34,834 bases of DNA from Streptomyces griseoflavus (GCF_014649995.1 NZ_BMUC01000026.1:1-34834); one strand, 5' to 3'. Shown: positions 1 through 7,555, numbered from the stretch's first letter. Program-made: numbers and translations. Notes: generated by a model not told the origin, from the sequence alone.

Positions 1-25
1 GATCGGTCCGGGGCCTTTTGGCTGG

Positions 26-98
26 TGCCCCCGGCAGGATTCGAACCTGCGACACCCGCTTTAGGAGAGCGGTGCTCTATCCCCTGAGCTACGAAGGC
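26..98 (-). tRNA. tRNA-Arg(CCT)
   Basis: Read on the minus strand this is a 73-nt cloverleaf. The acceptor stem GCCTTCG pairs with CGGGGGC (two G·U pairs), with discriminator A. The anticodon stem CCGCT/AGCGG carries the loop CTCCTAA, so the anticodon is CCT (Arg, codon AGG). The T arm GCAGG-TTCGAAT-CCTGC is canonical. CCA is not encoded. No integrase or direct repeat next to it suggests use as an attachment site within this window. Confidence 0.96.
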
Positions 99-163
99 GG
101 CGGTGAGGGTCCTGGCCGACGGCTGCGGTGTGGGCCGGGGCGGGTGCCCTGGACGTGCGCCGC

Positions 164-181
164 AGCGCCCGCCGGGGCGCT
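164..181 (-). terminator. possible hairpin terminator after the methyltransferase gene
   Basis: A 7-bp inverted repeat (AGCGCCC / GGGCGCT) with a 4-nt loop lies 65 bp past the stop of the minus-strand methyltransferase gene and before the tRNA. There is no U tract, which is common in Streptomyces. Weak by itself. Confidence 0.35.
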
Positions 182-246
182 CGATCCACAGGGTACCGGA
201 TCGGTGCTCGGGCGGGCGCTGGGAGTGGGCGGTACGGGGCGGGAGG

Positions 247-1065
247 TCAGGCCTTGCGGGCGACGCCGCCGAACATGGCGACCTCGGTGGGCGGCTCGGC
301 GCTGTCGGTGTCCGGGCGCCAGCGGTTGCAGGAGACGACGCCGGGTTCGAGGAGTTCCAGGCCGTCGAAGAACTTGGTGACGGCGGCCGGGGTGCGCTGG
401 GTGAGTTTCGGGGTGCCGTTCTCGTTCCAGAAGGCGACCGCCGCGTCGACGTCCGGCATGTCGGGGCGGGTGATGGTGTGGGAGAGGACGAGGTGGCTTC
501 CGGAGGGCAGCGCGTCCATCAGGCGCCGCACGGTGCCGTATGCCTCCTCGTCGTCCTCGACGAAGATGACGACGCCGAGCAGGATGAGCGCCACCGGCCG
601 GGTGAAGTCGATGGTCCGGGCGGCCTGTTCGAGGATCGTGTCGATGTTGCGGAGGTCCTCGTCGAGGTAGGTCGTGCTGCCCTCCGGTGTGCTGGTGAGG
701 AGGGCCTCGGCGTGGGCCAGCACGATGGGGTCGTTGTCGACGTAGACGACGGCGGACTCGGGGGCGATGCGCTGGGCGACCTCGTGGGTGTTGTCGGCGG
801 TGGGCAGGCCGGTGCCGATGTCGAGGAACTGCCGTATGCCGCACTCGCCGGTGAGGTACCGCACGGCGCGGCCGAGGAACTGCCGGTCGGCGAGGGCGTA
901 GTCGCCGATACCGGGGTGCAGCTTGCGGATCTGGTCGCCGGCCGCCTGGTCGACCTCGTAGTTGTCCTTGCCGCCCAGCCAGTAGTTCCAGATGCGGGCC
1001 GTGTGCGGCTGGTCGGTCCTGATGCGTTTGCGGGCCTCGAACGATGCCGCGGATATCTCGGTCAC
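247..1065 (-). CDS. SAM-dependent methyltransferase, DUF574/PF04672 family
   Basis: A 272-aa protein of the actinobacterial family PF04672 (Methyltransf_19). Its signature RIWNYWLGGKDNYEVD lies near residues 24-39. A Rossmann-type SAM motif (FLDIGTGLPT, 80-89) follows, then YVDNDP (108-113), whose acidic residue would contact the SAM ribose. Length is typical for the family. The methyl acceptor is not known for most members and cannot be read from sequence; the protein should be cytosolic. The GTG start was chosen because GGAGG sits 7 nt upstream; an ATG 12 codons earlier has no ribosome binding site. The gene follows the metalloprotease gene on the same strand after a 91-bp gap, so read-through is possible, but there is no functional link I can name. 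Streptomyces genomes usually carry many paralogues. Confidence 0.9.
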   Translation of the reverse strand: MTEISAASFEARKRIRTDQPHTARIWNYWLGGKDNYEVDQAAGDQIRKLHPGIGDYALADRQFLGRAVRYLTGECGIRQFLDIGTGLPTADNTHEVAQRIAPESAVVYVDNDPIVLAHAEALLTSTPEGSTTYLDEDLRNIDTILEQAARTIDFTRPVALILLGVVIFVEDDEEAYGTVRRLMDALPSGSHLVLSHTITRPDMPDVDAAVAFWNENGTPKLTQRTPAAVTKFFDGLELLEPGVVSCNRWRPDTDSAEPPTEVAMFGGVARKA

Positions 1066-1156
1066 AGGACGTCCTCCAGAGCTGGGCGAGCAGCGGGTCA
1101 AGCAGCAACCTAGCGCCGGGAGTTGTCGGAATCGATCCGATTGGGGGGAGGGCGGG

Positions 1157-2452
1157 TCAGGGGGCGGCCGAGGTGCGGGTCACCCGTATCCGGTACGACG
1201 TCTCGTCGGCTGCCAGGACCGTGACGCGGATGCCCTCCTCGCGGTCCTCGAAGCTCTCGCCGGGGGTGAAGGTGGCGTCGGAGAGTTCGGCGTGGACGTT
1301 GGGGGCGCGGGTACAGCCGCCGCTGTCGCGGCGGGAGTCGAAGACGGTGACCGGGCCCATGCCGGTGTCCACGTCCGCGTCGACACGGTAGACGAGGACA
1401 CCGGGGCGGCAGACCACCTCGTCGTTGCCGGCGCGGGTGCGCAGTTCGAGGGCGTAGCCGGACTGGGAGTCCAGAGGGAGGAAGACCAGTTTGGGTCCGC
1501 CCGCCCGCGCGAGCGGGGTGAGGACGTACTCCCGGGTGCCGCGGCCGGCCGCGCAGCCGACCTGGGCGGCGTCCAGCCAGCCCAGTTTCCACTTGTGCCA
1601 GGCGAGGAGGTCGTTGTTGGCGCCCCAGTCCTCGCTCATGATGTCCCAGTGGCCGACGGCGCCGCCGCCTTCGGCGGTGTAGAGGTCGGGGAGGCCGAAG
1701 ACGTGGCCGTTCTCGTGCGGCAGGACGCGGTAGCCGGTGCGGTCGTAGGAGCCGGAGCCGTCGTCCTGGCGGGAGTAGACGAAGGACGCGTTGGAGACGG
1801 GGACGCCGTCGGCGGTCGGGGCCTCCTTGTTGCCGGCGAAGGTGACGGACAGGACGGTGTCGAGGGCGGCCGGGCCGGCGTTGGGGGTGACCAGGACGTT
1901 CAGCAGGTCGTACGCCTTGAAGTCCACCTGGGGGTCCGCCTCGGCCACTATGTCGCGGACCAGTTCGCGGTAGCCGGGGTCGAAGGGGGCGCCGCGCTCT
2001 ATGCCGTACGCGCGGAAGGACTTGGGCATGCGGAGCCAGTCGGGCAGCGGGATCTCGGGGCGGTAGTCGAGTCGGCCGTAGGAGCTGGTGGTGAACCACT
2101 CGCGGGTCTGGGGGAAGAACTCCCGGTAGCGGTCGAGGGCGTCGCCCTCGCCGGGCGCGTCGGAGAAGTCGACCATCAGGGTGAGGGCGCGGACCGTGCC
2201 GGTGGAGCGGGTGTAGCCGGAGGCGGTGGGGATGCCCTCGGACATCTGTACCGAGCGGTTGCCGCCGATCATGCAGGGGCCGTGGGAGGAGGTGCGGGAG
2301 AGGGCGCTGGGGCCGGCGCCCGGGGCGAGGGCGCCGGGGGAGAGGTGGCCGTTGCCGGCCGAGGTGCACAGGGCGAGGGTGAGGGCTGACACCGATGTCA
2401 GGGCGGCCAGCCGGCGCGGGGGTATCCGGCGTCGGCGCGGCTGCGGCTGCAT
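1157..2452 (-). CDS. secreted M6-family (immune inhibitor A-like) metalloprotease
   Basis: A 431-aa protein with a long Arg-rich signal peptide (basic residues 6-15, hydrophobic core about 18-30, then CTSAG), so it is exported and may be released. The zinc site HENGHVFGLPD (residues 246-256) fits HExxHxxGxxD of metzincin-like M6 peptidases: His246 and His250 bind zinc, Glu247 is catalytic, and Asp256 is the likely third ligand. A Met-turn-like DIMS follows at 270-273. The C-terminal part (about 300-430) is beta-rich and ends near the stop without an obvious anchor. The ATG start has GGAGG 7 nt upstream; an ATG seven codons earlier would leave that Shine-Dalgarno inside the gene. Substrate unknown. 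It is shorter than InhA of Bacillus, so the M6 label describes the catalytic core only. Confidence 0.87.
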   Translation of the reverse strand: MQPQPRRRRIPPRRLAALTSVSALTLALCTSAGNGHLSPGALAPGAGPSALSRTSSHGPCMIGGNRSVQMSEGIPTASGYTRSTGTVRALTLMVDFSDAPGEGDALDRYREFFPQTREWFTTSSYGRLDYRPEIPLPDWLRMPKSFRAYGIERGAPFDPGYRELVRDIVAEADPQVDFKAYDLLNVLVTPNAGPAALDTVLSVTFAGNKEAPTADGVPVSNASFVYSRQDDGSGSYDRTGYRVLPHENGHVFGLPDLYTAEGGGAVGHWDIMSEDWGANNDLLAWHKWKLGWLDAAQVGCAAGRGTREYVLTPLARAGGPKLVFLPLDSQSGYALELRTRAGNDEVVCRPGVLVYRVDADVDTGMGPVTVFDSRRDSGGCTRAPNVHAELSDATFTPGESFEDREEGIRVTVLAADETSYRIRVTRTSAAP

Positions 2453-2565
2453 GCGGGGACCTCCGCTCCACACGGCAGCCGCCGGTCACCGACTGCACCC
2501 TCTGCATCACCCTGCGTCGCGGGGTGTGCGGGCGCTCGCTGGGAGGGCCGATCGTGCGGCGCCCC

Positions 2566-2619
2566 GGCGTCCATGGCGTCCATGGCGTCCCCGGCATCCC
2601 CGGCGTCCCCGGTGTCCGG
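2566..2619. repeat. six 9-bp tandem repeats (consensus GGCGTCCCC)
   Basis: Six consecutive 9-nt units (GGCGTCCAT twice, then GGCGTCCCC, GGCATCCCC, GGCGTCCCC, GGTGTCCGG) lie between the metalloprotease and the TetR gene. Read on the plus strand they would spell a collagen-like Gly-X-Y peptide, but no ribosome binding site or protein family supports a gene. The rest of the 367-bp gap (2453-2819) holds the divergent promoters. Confidence 0.75.
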
Positions 2620-2700
2620 ATCCCCGGCGGTCGGCGGTCGGCGGATGTGACGCGGGTCACGCGAATACTTCCCGCCCCGGGAAATAACCGGGGACCGTTT

Positions 2701-2733
2701 CCCCGTTTGGCACTGTGTCCGCTCGAAACGGGG
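2701..2733. promoter_or_regulatory. inverted repeat, candidate TetR operator
   Basis: CCCCGTTT (2701-2708) and AAACGGGG (2726-2733) form a perfect 8-bp inverted repeat with 17 bp between the arms. It lies about 90 bp before the TetR start in the divergent region. Another GTTTCCCC precedes it and ATTCCCC follows, so the site may be a cluster of related half-sites. A role as autoregulatory operator is inference from position. Confidence 0.4.
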
Positions 2734-2819
2734 ATCGATTCCCCGGATCGGGCCGGCGTAGCACCACAGCAGGGGAACACCGACCGTCACCCACACCACA
2801 CACCACCGAGGAGTGCACC

Positions 2820-3461
2820 GTGGACACCGCGACCCCCCTCACGCGCAAGGCGCCCCGGCCCCGCGCCGACGCCCTGCGCAACCGGGAGCGGATCGTCACC
2901 GCCGCCCGGGAGATGTTCGTCGAGTTCGGGCCGGACGTGCCGCTCGACGAGGTCGCCCGCCGGGCGGGCGTCGGCAATGCCACGGTGTACCGCAACTTCC
3001 CCGACCGCGACGCGCTGGTGCGCGAGGTCGTCTGCTCCGTGATGGACCGTACGGTGCGGGCGGCCGAGCAGGCGCTGAGCGAGACGGGGGACGCCTTCGA
3101 GGCGTTGGAGCGCTTCGCGCACGCGGCCGCCGACGAGCGGATCAGCGCGCTGTGCCCGATGGTCTCCAGCACCTTCGACCAGCACCACCCCGACCTGGAG
3201 GACGCACGCCGGCGCGTCGAGGGCCTCGTCGCGCAGCTGATGGACCGTGCCAAGGCGGCCGGTCGGCTCCGTGCCGACGTGGAGCACGGCGATCTGCTGG
3301 TGGGCGTGGCTCAGCTGAGCCGGCCCCCGGCCGGTGCCGGCTGCATGAGCGCCGACCGCTTCGTCCACCGTCATCTGCAGCTGTTCCTGGACGGGATGCG
3401 GGCTCCGGCCCCGGCCGTTCTGCCGGGTTCGGCCGTCACCGTGGAGGACCTGCGCCGCTGA
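2820..3461 (+). CDS. TetR-family transcriptional regulator
   Basis: A 213-aa regulator. The N-terminal TetR DNA-binding domain covers about residues 22-70 (NRERIVTAAREMF, then the helix-turn-helix DEVARRAGVGNATVYRNFPDR). The rest is a helical ligand-binding and dimer domain of usual length. The GTG start follows a GAGGAG ribosome binding site at 6 nt; longer in-frame readings have none. It is 151 bp upstream of a co-oriented 14-TM drug exporter, the usual layout of a local repressor and its efflux target. The ligand cannot be predicted. The upstream inverted repeat at 2701-2733 is a candidate binding site. Confidence 0.9.
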   Translation: MDTATPLTRKAPRPRADALRNRERIVTAAREMFVEFGPDVPLDEVARRAGVGNATVYRNFPDRDALVREVVCSVMDRTVRAAEQALSETGDAFEALERFAHAAADERISALCPMVSSTFDQHHPDLEDARRRVEGLVAQLMDRAKAAGRLRADVEHGDLLVGVAQLSRPPAGAGCMSADRFVHRHLQLFLDGMRAPAPAVLPGSAVTVEDLRR

Positions 3462-3592
3462 GCGAGCCCTGACCCCTCATCCGCGCCGCCCGCGCCGACA
3501 CCGCGGGCCTCGCCTCGAACGGCCGTCCCGGGGACGCGTCATTCCTTGAAGACACCCGATTTTTCGTCAGACGTTCTCTATTTCCATTACAA

Positions 3593-3608
3593 GTACCGAA
3601 GTGGGTAC
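3593..3608. promoter_or_regulatory. short inverted repeat at the exporter start
   Basis: GTACC-N6-GGTAC lies just before the ATG at 3613 and covers its ribosome-binding region. It sits in a locally AT-richer stretch (3541-3600) that probably holds the exporter promoter. The arms are only 5 bp, so it may be chance; it is a possible repressor site. Confidence 0.25.
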
Positions 3609-3612
3609 CCCC

Positions 3613-5157
3613 ATGTCTGAAACAGCCTCGACGGCCGTGAAAGCGGCTCCGAGCGGCCCGGACGCCAACCGTTGGAAGGCGCTCGTCTTCATCGCGCTCG
3701 CCCAGCTGATGGTCGTACTGGACGCGACCATCGTGAACATCGCCCTGCCCTCCGCCCAGCAGGACCTGGGCATCTCGGACGGCAACCGCCAGTGGGTGGT
3801 CACCGCCTACGCCCTCGCCTTCGGCGGGCTGCTGCTGTTCGGCGGCCGGATCGCCGACCTGTGGGGGCGCAAGCGGGCCTTCGTGCTCGGTCTGGGCGGC
3901 TTCGCGCTGGCCTCGGCGCTCGGTGGCGCGGCCACCAACGAGGCCATGATGTACGGCGCCCGCGCGTTGCAGGGTGTGTTCGGCGCGCTGCTGGCGCCCG
4001 CCGCGCTGTCCCTGCTCGCGGTGATGTTCACCGACGGCAAGGAACGCGCCAAGGCGTTCGGCATCTACGGAGCGATCGCCGGTGGCGGTGGTGCCGTGGG
4101 ACTGATCCTCGGCGGGTTCCTCACCGAATACCTGGACTGGCGCTGGACGTTCTTCGTGAACATCCCCTTCGCCGTGATCGCCGCGGCCGGCGCGTACCTC
4201 GTCGTCCGTGAGCCCGCCGGCGGGCGCAACCGCTCGCCGCTCGACATCCCCGGTGTGGTGCTGTCCACCCTGGGCCTGGTCGCGCTGGTCTACGGCTTCA
4301 CCCGCGCGGAGTCCGAGGGGTGGGGCGACTCGGTGACGGTCGGCATGTTCGTCGCCTCCGCCGTGCTGCTCGCCGCGTTCGTGGCCGTCGAGGCCAGGGT
4401 GGCGGCGCCGCTGCTGCCGCTGCGCGTGATCACCGAGCGCAACCGCGGCGGGGTGTACCTGTCGCTGGGCATGGCGATCATCGCGATGTTCGGCCTGTTC
4501 CTCTTCCTCACCTACTACCTGCAGGTCGTGAAGGGGTATTCGCCGGTCAGGACCGGGTTCGCCTTCCTGCCGATGGTCACGGGCATGATCGTGGGGTCGA
4601 CGCAGATCGGCACGCGTCTGATGACCCGGGTCGCGCCCCGGCTGCTGATGGGCCCCGGCTTCCTGGTCGCCGCGCTCGGCATGCTCTTCCTGACCCGGCT
4701 GGAGATCGACACCTCCTACGCGGGCGTCCTGCTGCCCGGGATGCTGCTGCTCGGCCTCGGCATGGGTACGGCGTTCATGCCGGCCATGTCGCTGGCCACC
4801 CTGGGCGTGGAGCCGCGGGACTCCGGTGTCGCCTCCGCGATGGTCAACACCTCGCAGCAGGTGGGTGGCGCGATCGGCACGGCCCTTCTGAACACGATCG
4901 CCGCCTCCGCCACCACGGCCTACGTCGCCGACCACATCGGCGGCGCCACGAGCCGGTCCCAGCAGCAGCTGGTCCAGCTCCAGGGGCAGGTGCAGGGCTA
5001 CACCAGCGCGATCTGGTTCGCGGTCGGGATCCTGGTGGCGGCCGCGGCCGTCGCCCTGACCCTGATCAACGCGGGCCGGCCGGGCGGCACGGCCGTCGCC
5101 GCGTCCTCCGAGAGGACCGTGGGGGAGGAGCAGGCGGTGCCGGTGGTCATGCACTGA
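3613..5157 (+). CDS. MFS drug exporter, DHA2 (14-TM) family
   Basis: A 514-aa membrane protein of the DHA2 drug:H+ antiporter family (EmrB/QacA type). The first helix carries the family motif VVLDATIVNIALPS. The loop after helix 2 has the MFS signature GGRIADLWGRKR, and helix 4 reads RALQGVFGALLAPAALSLL. About 14 hydrophobic segments follow, with a short hydrophilic C-terminus, so it should sit in the plasma membrane and export a hydrophobic or cationic compound. The ATG at 3613 is preferred for spacing to AAGTGGG; an in-frame GTG at 3601 is possible. The TetR gene upstream is its likely regulator. The convergent hairpin at 5251-5291 ends the transcript. Substrate not predictable. Confidence 0.9.
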   Translation: MSETASTAVKAAPSGPDANRWKALVFIALAQLMVVLDATIVNIALPSAQQDLGISDGNRQWVVTAYALAFGGLLLFGGRIADLWGRKRAFVLGLGGFALASALGGAATNEAMMYGARALQGVFGALLAPAALSLLAVMFTDGKERAKAFGIYGAIAGGGGAVGLILGGFLTEYLDWRWTFFVNIPFAVIAAAGAYLVVREPAGGRNRSPLDIPGVVLSTLGLVALVYGFTRAESEGWGDSVTVGMFVASAVLLAAFVAVEARVAAPLLPLRVITERNRGGVYLSLGMAIIAMFGLFLFLTYYLQVVKGYSPVRTGFAFLPMVTGMIVGSTQIGTRLMTRVAPRLLMGPGFLVAALGMLFLTRLEIDTSYAGVLLPGMLLLGLGMGTAFMPAMSLATLGVEPRDSGVASAMVNTSQQVGGAIGTALLNTIAASATTAYVADHIGGATSRSQQQLVQLQGQVQGYTSAIWFAVGILVAAAAVALTLINAGRPGGTAVAASSERTVGEEQAVPVVMH

Positions 5158-5250
5158 CCCCCGGCCCGCGGCCCACCGCATCCCCGGAGGGAAACACCCC
5201 GTGCCACCCGTGCGGAGGAGGAGGGGACGCCTCCACCGCACGGCTCCCGG

Positions 5251-5291
5251 GACCTGCCCGGCTCCGCCTCGTCGGCGGAGCCGGGCAGGTC
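5251..5291. terminator. bidirectional terminator, perfect 18-bp stem
   Basis: GACCTGCCCGGCTCCGCC (5251-5268) pairs perfectly with 5274-5291 around a 5-nt loop TCGTC. It lies between the convergent exporter and marR genes and would work in both directions. No U tract follows. Its right arm is the first unit of the tandem repeat described next. Confidence 0.8.
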
Positions 5292-5420
5292 CGTCTCCGT
5301 TCCGCCTCGTCAGCCGAGCCGGGGCAGGTCCGCACCCGCTTCGCCTCGTCGGCCGAGCCAGGACGGGTCCGCCCCGGCTCGCGCCCCGTCAGCGGAGCCA
5401 GGGCAGGTCCGCACCCGCTT
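5264..5420. repeat. four degenerate ~39-bp tandem repeats that include the marR 3' end
   Basis: Units begin near 5264, 5302, 5341 and 5382, each reading approximately CGCCTCGTCnGCnGAGCC, then GGGCAGGTCCG and a CCGCTT-like end. The fourth unit contains the marR stop codon and its last ten or so codons; the other three lie beyond the stop. The period is about 13 codons. The array looks like successive duplication of the marR 3' end followed by drift. Confidence 0.75.
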
Positions 5421-5904
5421 CGCTCGGCTGGAGTCCCTCGGCGACGATCCGCATGATCTCGCCGAGGGACTTCTGCTGTTCCGGGGTGAGGCGGTCGAAC
5501 ACGGCCTGCCGTACGGCGTGCACATGGCCGGGTGCGTGCCGGGCCAGCATCTCCAGACCCTCGTCGGTCAGTACGGCGAACTGGCCGCGCTTGTCGGAGG
5601 GGCAGTCCTCGCGGCGCACCCAGCCGCTCTTCTCCAGCCGGGCGACGGCGTGCGAGAGGCGGGAGCGGGTGATCTTCGCTGACATCGCCAGTTCCGTCAT
5701 GCGCAGCCGGCGCTCCGGGGCGTCGGCGAGCTTGACCAGCAGGCCGTAGTAGACGTGCGGCATGCCCGCGTCCCGCTGGAGCTGACGGTCGAGATGGTCT
5801 TCCAGGAGTGTGGTGGCGTCGATGTACGCGCGCCAGACGCGCTGTTCCTCGTCGGTGAGCCAGTGGGGTTCCCCGGGGTCCGCGGATGTGGGTGCCGTGT
5901 TCAT
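5389..5904 (-). CDS. MarR-family transcriptional regulator
   Basis: A 171-aa MarR protein. The winged helix spans about residues 50-125, with recognition helix AMSAKITRSRLSHAVARLEKSGWVRRE and wing CPSDKRGQFAVLTDEG. Flanking helices form the dimer interface. It starts at ATG 5904 with GTGGA 4-5 nt upstream; an earlier in-frame start has no better site. It is divergent from an extradiol dioxygenase gene with a 128-bp shared promoter region, a typical arrangement for a repressor sensing an aromatic or quinone-like ligand. This target is inferred. Cys residues are few (one at the wing), so redox sensing of the OhrR/YodB type is not clearly shown. The last codons are part of a tandem repeat running past the stop, so the C-terminal tail may vary between strains. 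Confidence 0.9.
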   Translation of the reverse strand: MNTAPTSADPGEPHWLTDEEQRVWRAYIDATTLLEDHLDRQLQRDAGMPHVYYGLLVKLADAPERRLRMTELAMSAKITRSRLSHAVARLEKSGWVRREDCPSDKRGQFAVLTDEGLEMLARHAPGHVHAVRQAVFDRLTPEQQKSLGEIMRIVAEGLQPSEAGADLPWLR

Positions 5905-5929
5905 GCGGTCCACTGTACGGCGAACCTCC

Positions 5930-5958
5930 TTGAATGTTAAACAAACCTGGCGTACAGT
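5930..5958 (+). promoter_or_regulatory. promoter of the dioxygenase gene with likely MarR site
   Basis: TTGAAT (5930-5935), 17 bp, TACAGT (5953-5958) is a good housekeeping-type promoter pointing into the dioxygenase gene. The spacer begins GTTAAACAAA. The stretch TTGAATGTTAAACAA has TTG...CAA dyad symmetry over the -35 element, as expected for a MarR operator blocking RNA polymerase. The promoter is direct sequence match; the operator is inference. Confidence 0.6.
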
Positions 5959-6032
5959 CGGTGGTGGAAGTTGAGGATTCAAGTACACGAGTCACCCAGG
6001 ACACGCATCACCCGCCGAAGGGAGTCGCCGTC

Positions 6033-6818
6033 ATGACCGCCGCCACTCAGGAACGTATGCCCGCGCTCTACCTCAGCCACGGCGCCCCGCCCCTGGCCGA
6101 CGACCCCGTCTGGCCCGGTGAGCTGGCCGCCTGGTCCGCGGGTCTGCCCCGCCCCAAGGCGATCCTCGTCGTCTCCGCGCACTGGGAGGAGGCGCCGCTC
6201 GCCCTCGGCGCCGTCGAGACGGTCCCCCTCGTCTACGACTTCTGGGGCTTCCCCCAGCACTACTACCAGGTGAAGTACGGCGCTCCGGGCGCCCCCGCGC
6301 TCGCCGATTCCGTACGCAGGCTGCTGCGGGCCCCCGGCACGCCGGTCCAGGACGTTCCCGACCGGGGACTGGACCACGGCGCCTACGTCCCGCTGGTCGA
6401 GATGTTCCCCGAGGCCGACATCCCGGTGCTGCAGGTCTCCATGCCGACCCTGGACCCGGTGAAGCTCATGGACATCGGGCGCAAGCTCGCACCGCTGCGC
6501 GACGAGGGCGTGCTGATCATCGGCTCCGGGTTCTTCACCCACAACCTGGCCGCGCTGCGCCAGGGCGGCATCCCCAGGTGGTCGGCCGAGTTCGACGACT
6601 GGGGGAGCCGGGCGCTGAACTCCGGTGACGTGGACGGGCTGCTCGACTTCACCCGCAAGTCCCCGGCCGGCATGCTCGCCCACCCGCGCACCGAGCACTT
6701 CGCGCCGCTCTTCGTGACCATGGGCGCGGCGGACGCCGCCGGCGACCTGGACACCCAGAAGTCCGTGATCGACGGCTTCTGGATGGGGCTGGCCAAGCGG
6801 TCGGTGCAGTTCGGCTGA
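6033..6818 (+). CDS. class III extradiol ring-cleavage dioxygenase, DODA/YgiD-like
   Basis: A 261-aa protein of the LigB-type (PF02900) DODA subgroup, which opens catechol-type rings or acts as 4,5-DOPA dioxygenase. Metal-site motifs sit in the expected order: SHGAPP with His16, SAHWE with His50, DHGAYVPL with His115 and HPRTEHFAP with His222. Length matches the family. Start ATG 6033 has GAAGGGAG upstream; the longer reading begins inside the promoter. It is divergent from marR and probably induced by an aromatic compound through that regulator. Cytosolic. The true substrate is unknown. A convergent hairpin (6820-6845) closes the transcript. Confidence 0.9.
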   Translation: MTAATQERMPALYLSHGAPPLADDPVWPGELAAWSAGLPRPKAILVVSAHWEEAPLALGAVETVPLVYDFWGFPQHYYQVKYGAPGAPALADSVRRLLRAPGTPVQDVPDRGLDHGAYVPLVEMFPEADIPVLQVSMPTLDPVKLMDIGRKLAPLRDEGVLIIGSGFFTHNLAALRQGGIPRWSAEFDDWGSRALNSGDVDGLLDFTRKSPAGMLAHPRTEHFAPLFVTMGAADAAGDLDTQKSVIDGFWMGLAKRSVQFG

Positions 6819-6819
6819 G

Positions 6820-6845
6820 AGCCGGGCCCTGCCTCGGGCCGGGCT
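6820..6845. terminator. bidirectional terminator between convergent genes
   Basis: AGCCGGGCCC (6820-6829) pairs with GGGCCGGGCT (6836-6845), nine of ten positions, around a 6-nt loop. It starts right after the dioxygenase stop and its right arm overlaps the stop of the convergent acetyltransferase gene, so both transcripts share it. Confidence 0.65.
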
Positions 6846-7362
6846 ACAGCTCCTTCTCGTACCAGGCCACGTCCCACCAGCGGCCGAACTTGCGGCCCAC
6901 CTCCCGGTAGGTGCCGGCGTGGCGGAAGCCGAAGCGCTCGTGCAGGCGCGTGGAGGCGTCGTTCGGCTGGGCGATGCCGGCGTAGGCGCGGTGCAGGTCC
7001 TCGCCCTTCAGGGCCTCGAAGAGCGCCGTGTAGAGCAGGGTGCCGATGCCGCGCCGGCCGGCGCCCGGGGCGACGTAGACCGTGGTCTCCACGGAGGTGG
7101 CGTAGGCGGGCTTGGGGCGGAAGGGGCCGGAGGTGGCGTACCCCAGGATCCCGCCCGCCCCGGCGTCCGTGGCAACCATCAGGCGGTACGGGCCGTCTAC
7201 AGGGTGGGAGAGCAGCCAGGGGCGGCGGCCGTCCGGGGTGAACGGCGAGGTGTCGAATGTGACCGCCGTCTCACGGACGTAGTGGTTGTACAGGTCGGTG
7301 AGGGCGGTCAGGTCGCCCTCCCCGCCCGGCCTGACCTGGACCTTCGCGTGTTCCGCCGGCAT
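6844..7362 (-). CDS. GNAT N-acetyltransferase, phosphinothricin acetyltransferase-like
   Basis: A 172-aa single-domain GNAT enzyme. The N-terminal YNHYVRETAVTFDTSPFT and the C-terminal half (VETTVYVAPGAGRRGIGT, then GIAQPNDASTRLHERFGF and GRWWDVAWYEKEL) are laid out as in the Bar/Pat and methionine sulfoximine acetyltransferases. Arg104-Gly105-x-Gly107 is the acetyl-CoA pyrophosphate loop. It would acetylate a small amine or amino-acid analogue with acetyl-CoA in the cytosol. Phosphinothricin itself is not proven; related housekeeping enzymes act on Met sulfone/sulfoximine. Start ATG 7362 has GGGGAGG 4 nt upstream. Divergent from hrdD with 193 bp between, convergent with the dioxygenase. Confidence 0.85.
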   Translation of the reverse strand: MPAEHAKVQVRPGGEGDLTALTDLYNHYVRETAVTFDTSPFTPDGRRPWLLSHPVDGPYRLMVATDAGAGGILGYATSGPFRPKPAYATSVETTVYVAPGAGRRGIGTLLYTALFEALKGEDLHRAYAGIAQPNDASTRLHERFGFRHAGTYREVGRKFGRWWDVAWYEKEL

Positions 7363-7423
7363 CGCGCCTCCCCGCGTGGGCCGACAGGGTACTGCATGAT
7401 CAGAAAAATCGGAGGACGGGTTG

Positions 7424-7450
7424 GGAATTCTGTCCGGATTCCAGTCGTTG
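7424..7450 (+). promoter_or_regulatory. sigma-R-type promoter of hrdD
   Basis: GGGAAT (7423-7428), then exactly 18 bp from 7429 to 7446, then GTTG (7447-7450) fits the sigma-R consensus GGAAT-N18-GTT. The start point would lie near 7457, about 100 nt before hrdD. hrdD is an established member of the thiol-stress sigma-R regulon in S. coelicolor, which supports the assignment. GGAAT and ATTCC in the spacer also form a small dyad. Confidence 0.8.
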
Positions 7451-7555
7451 TTTCCTACGGATGCGGGCACCCGAGCAGAGTCCGAGAAGACCTGAAGAAG
7501 AGTGCCGAGCGTCCGCAGGACCACCCGCTGACCTCACCATCGCAAGGGAGCACGC

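Noticed and set aside
26-98. tRNA-Arg as the attachment site of an integrated element
   Set aside because: No integrase, excisionase or repeated tRNA 3' end is present in the window.
2395-3042. Reading frame with a collagen-like Gly-X-Y segment on the plus strand
   Set aside because: The Gly-X-Y run comes from the 9-bp repeat; there is no ribosome binding site and the frame runs out of phase through the TetR gene.
3436-5241. 601-codon minus-strand frame
   Set aside because: Antisense shadow of the first DHA2 exporter; Gly/Glu/Arg/His-rich with no domain.
6844-7362. Marker of a phosphinothricin (bialaphos) gene cluster
   Set aside because: PAT-like housekeeping acetyltransferases are common in Streptomyces and no biosynthesis genes surround it.
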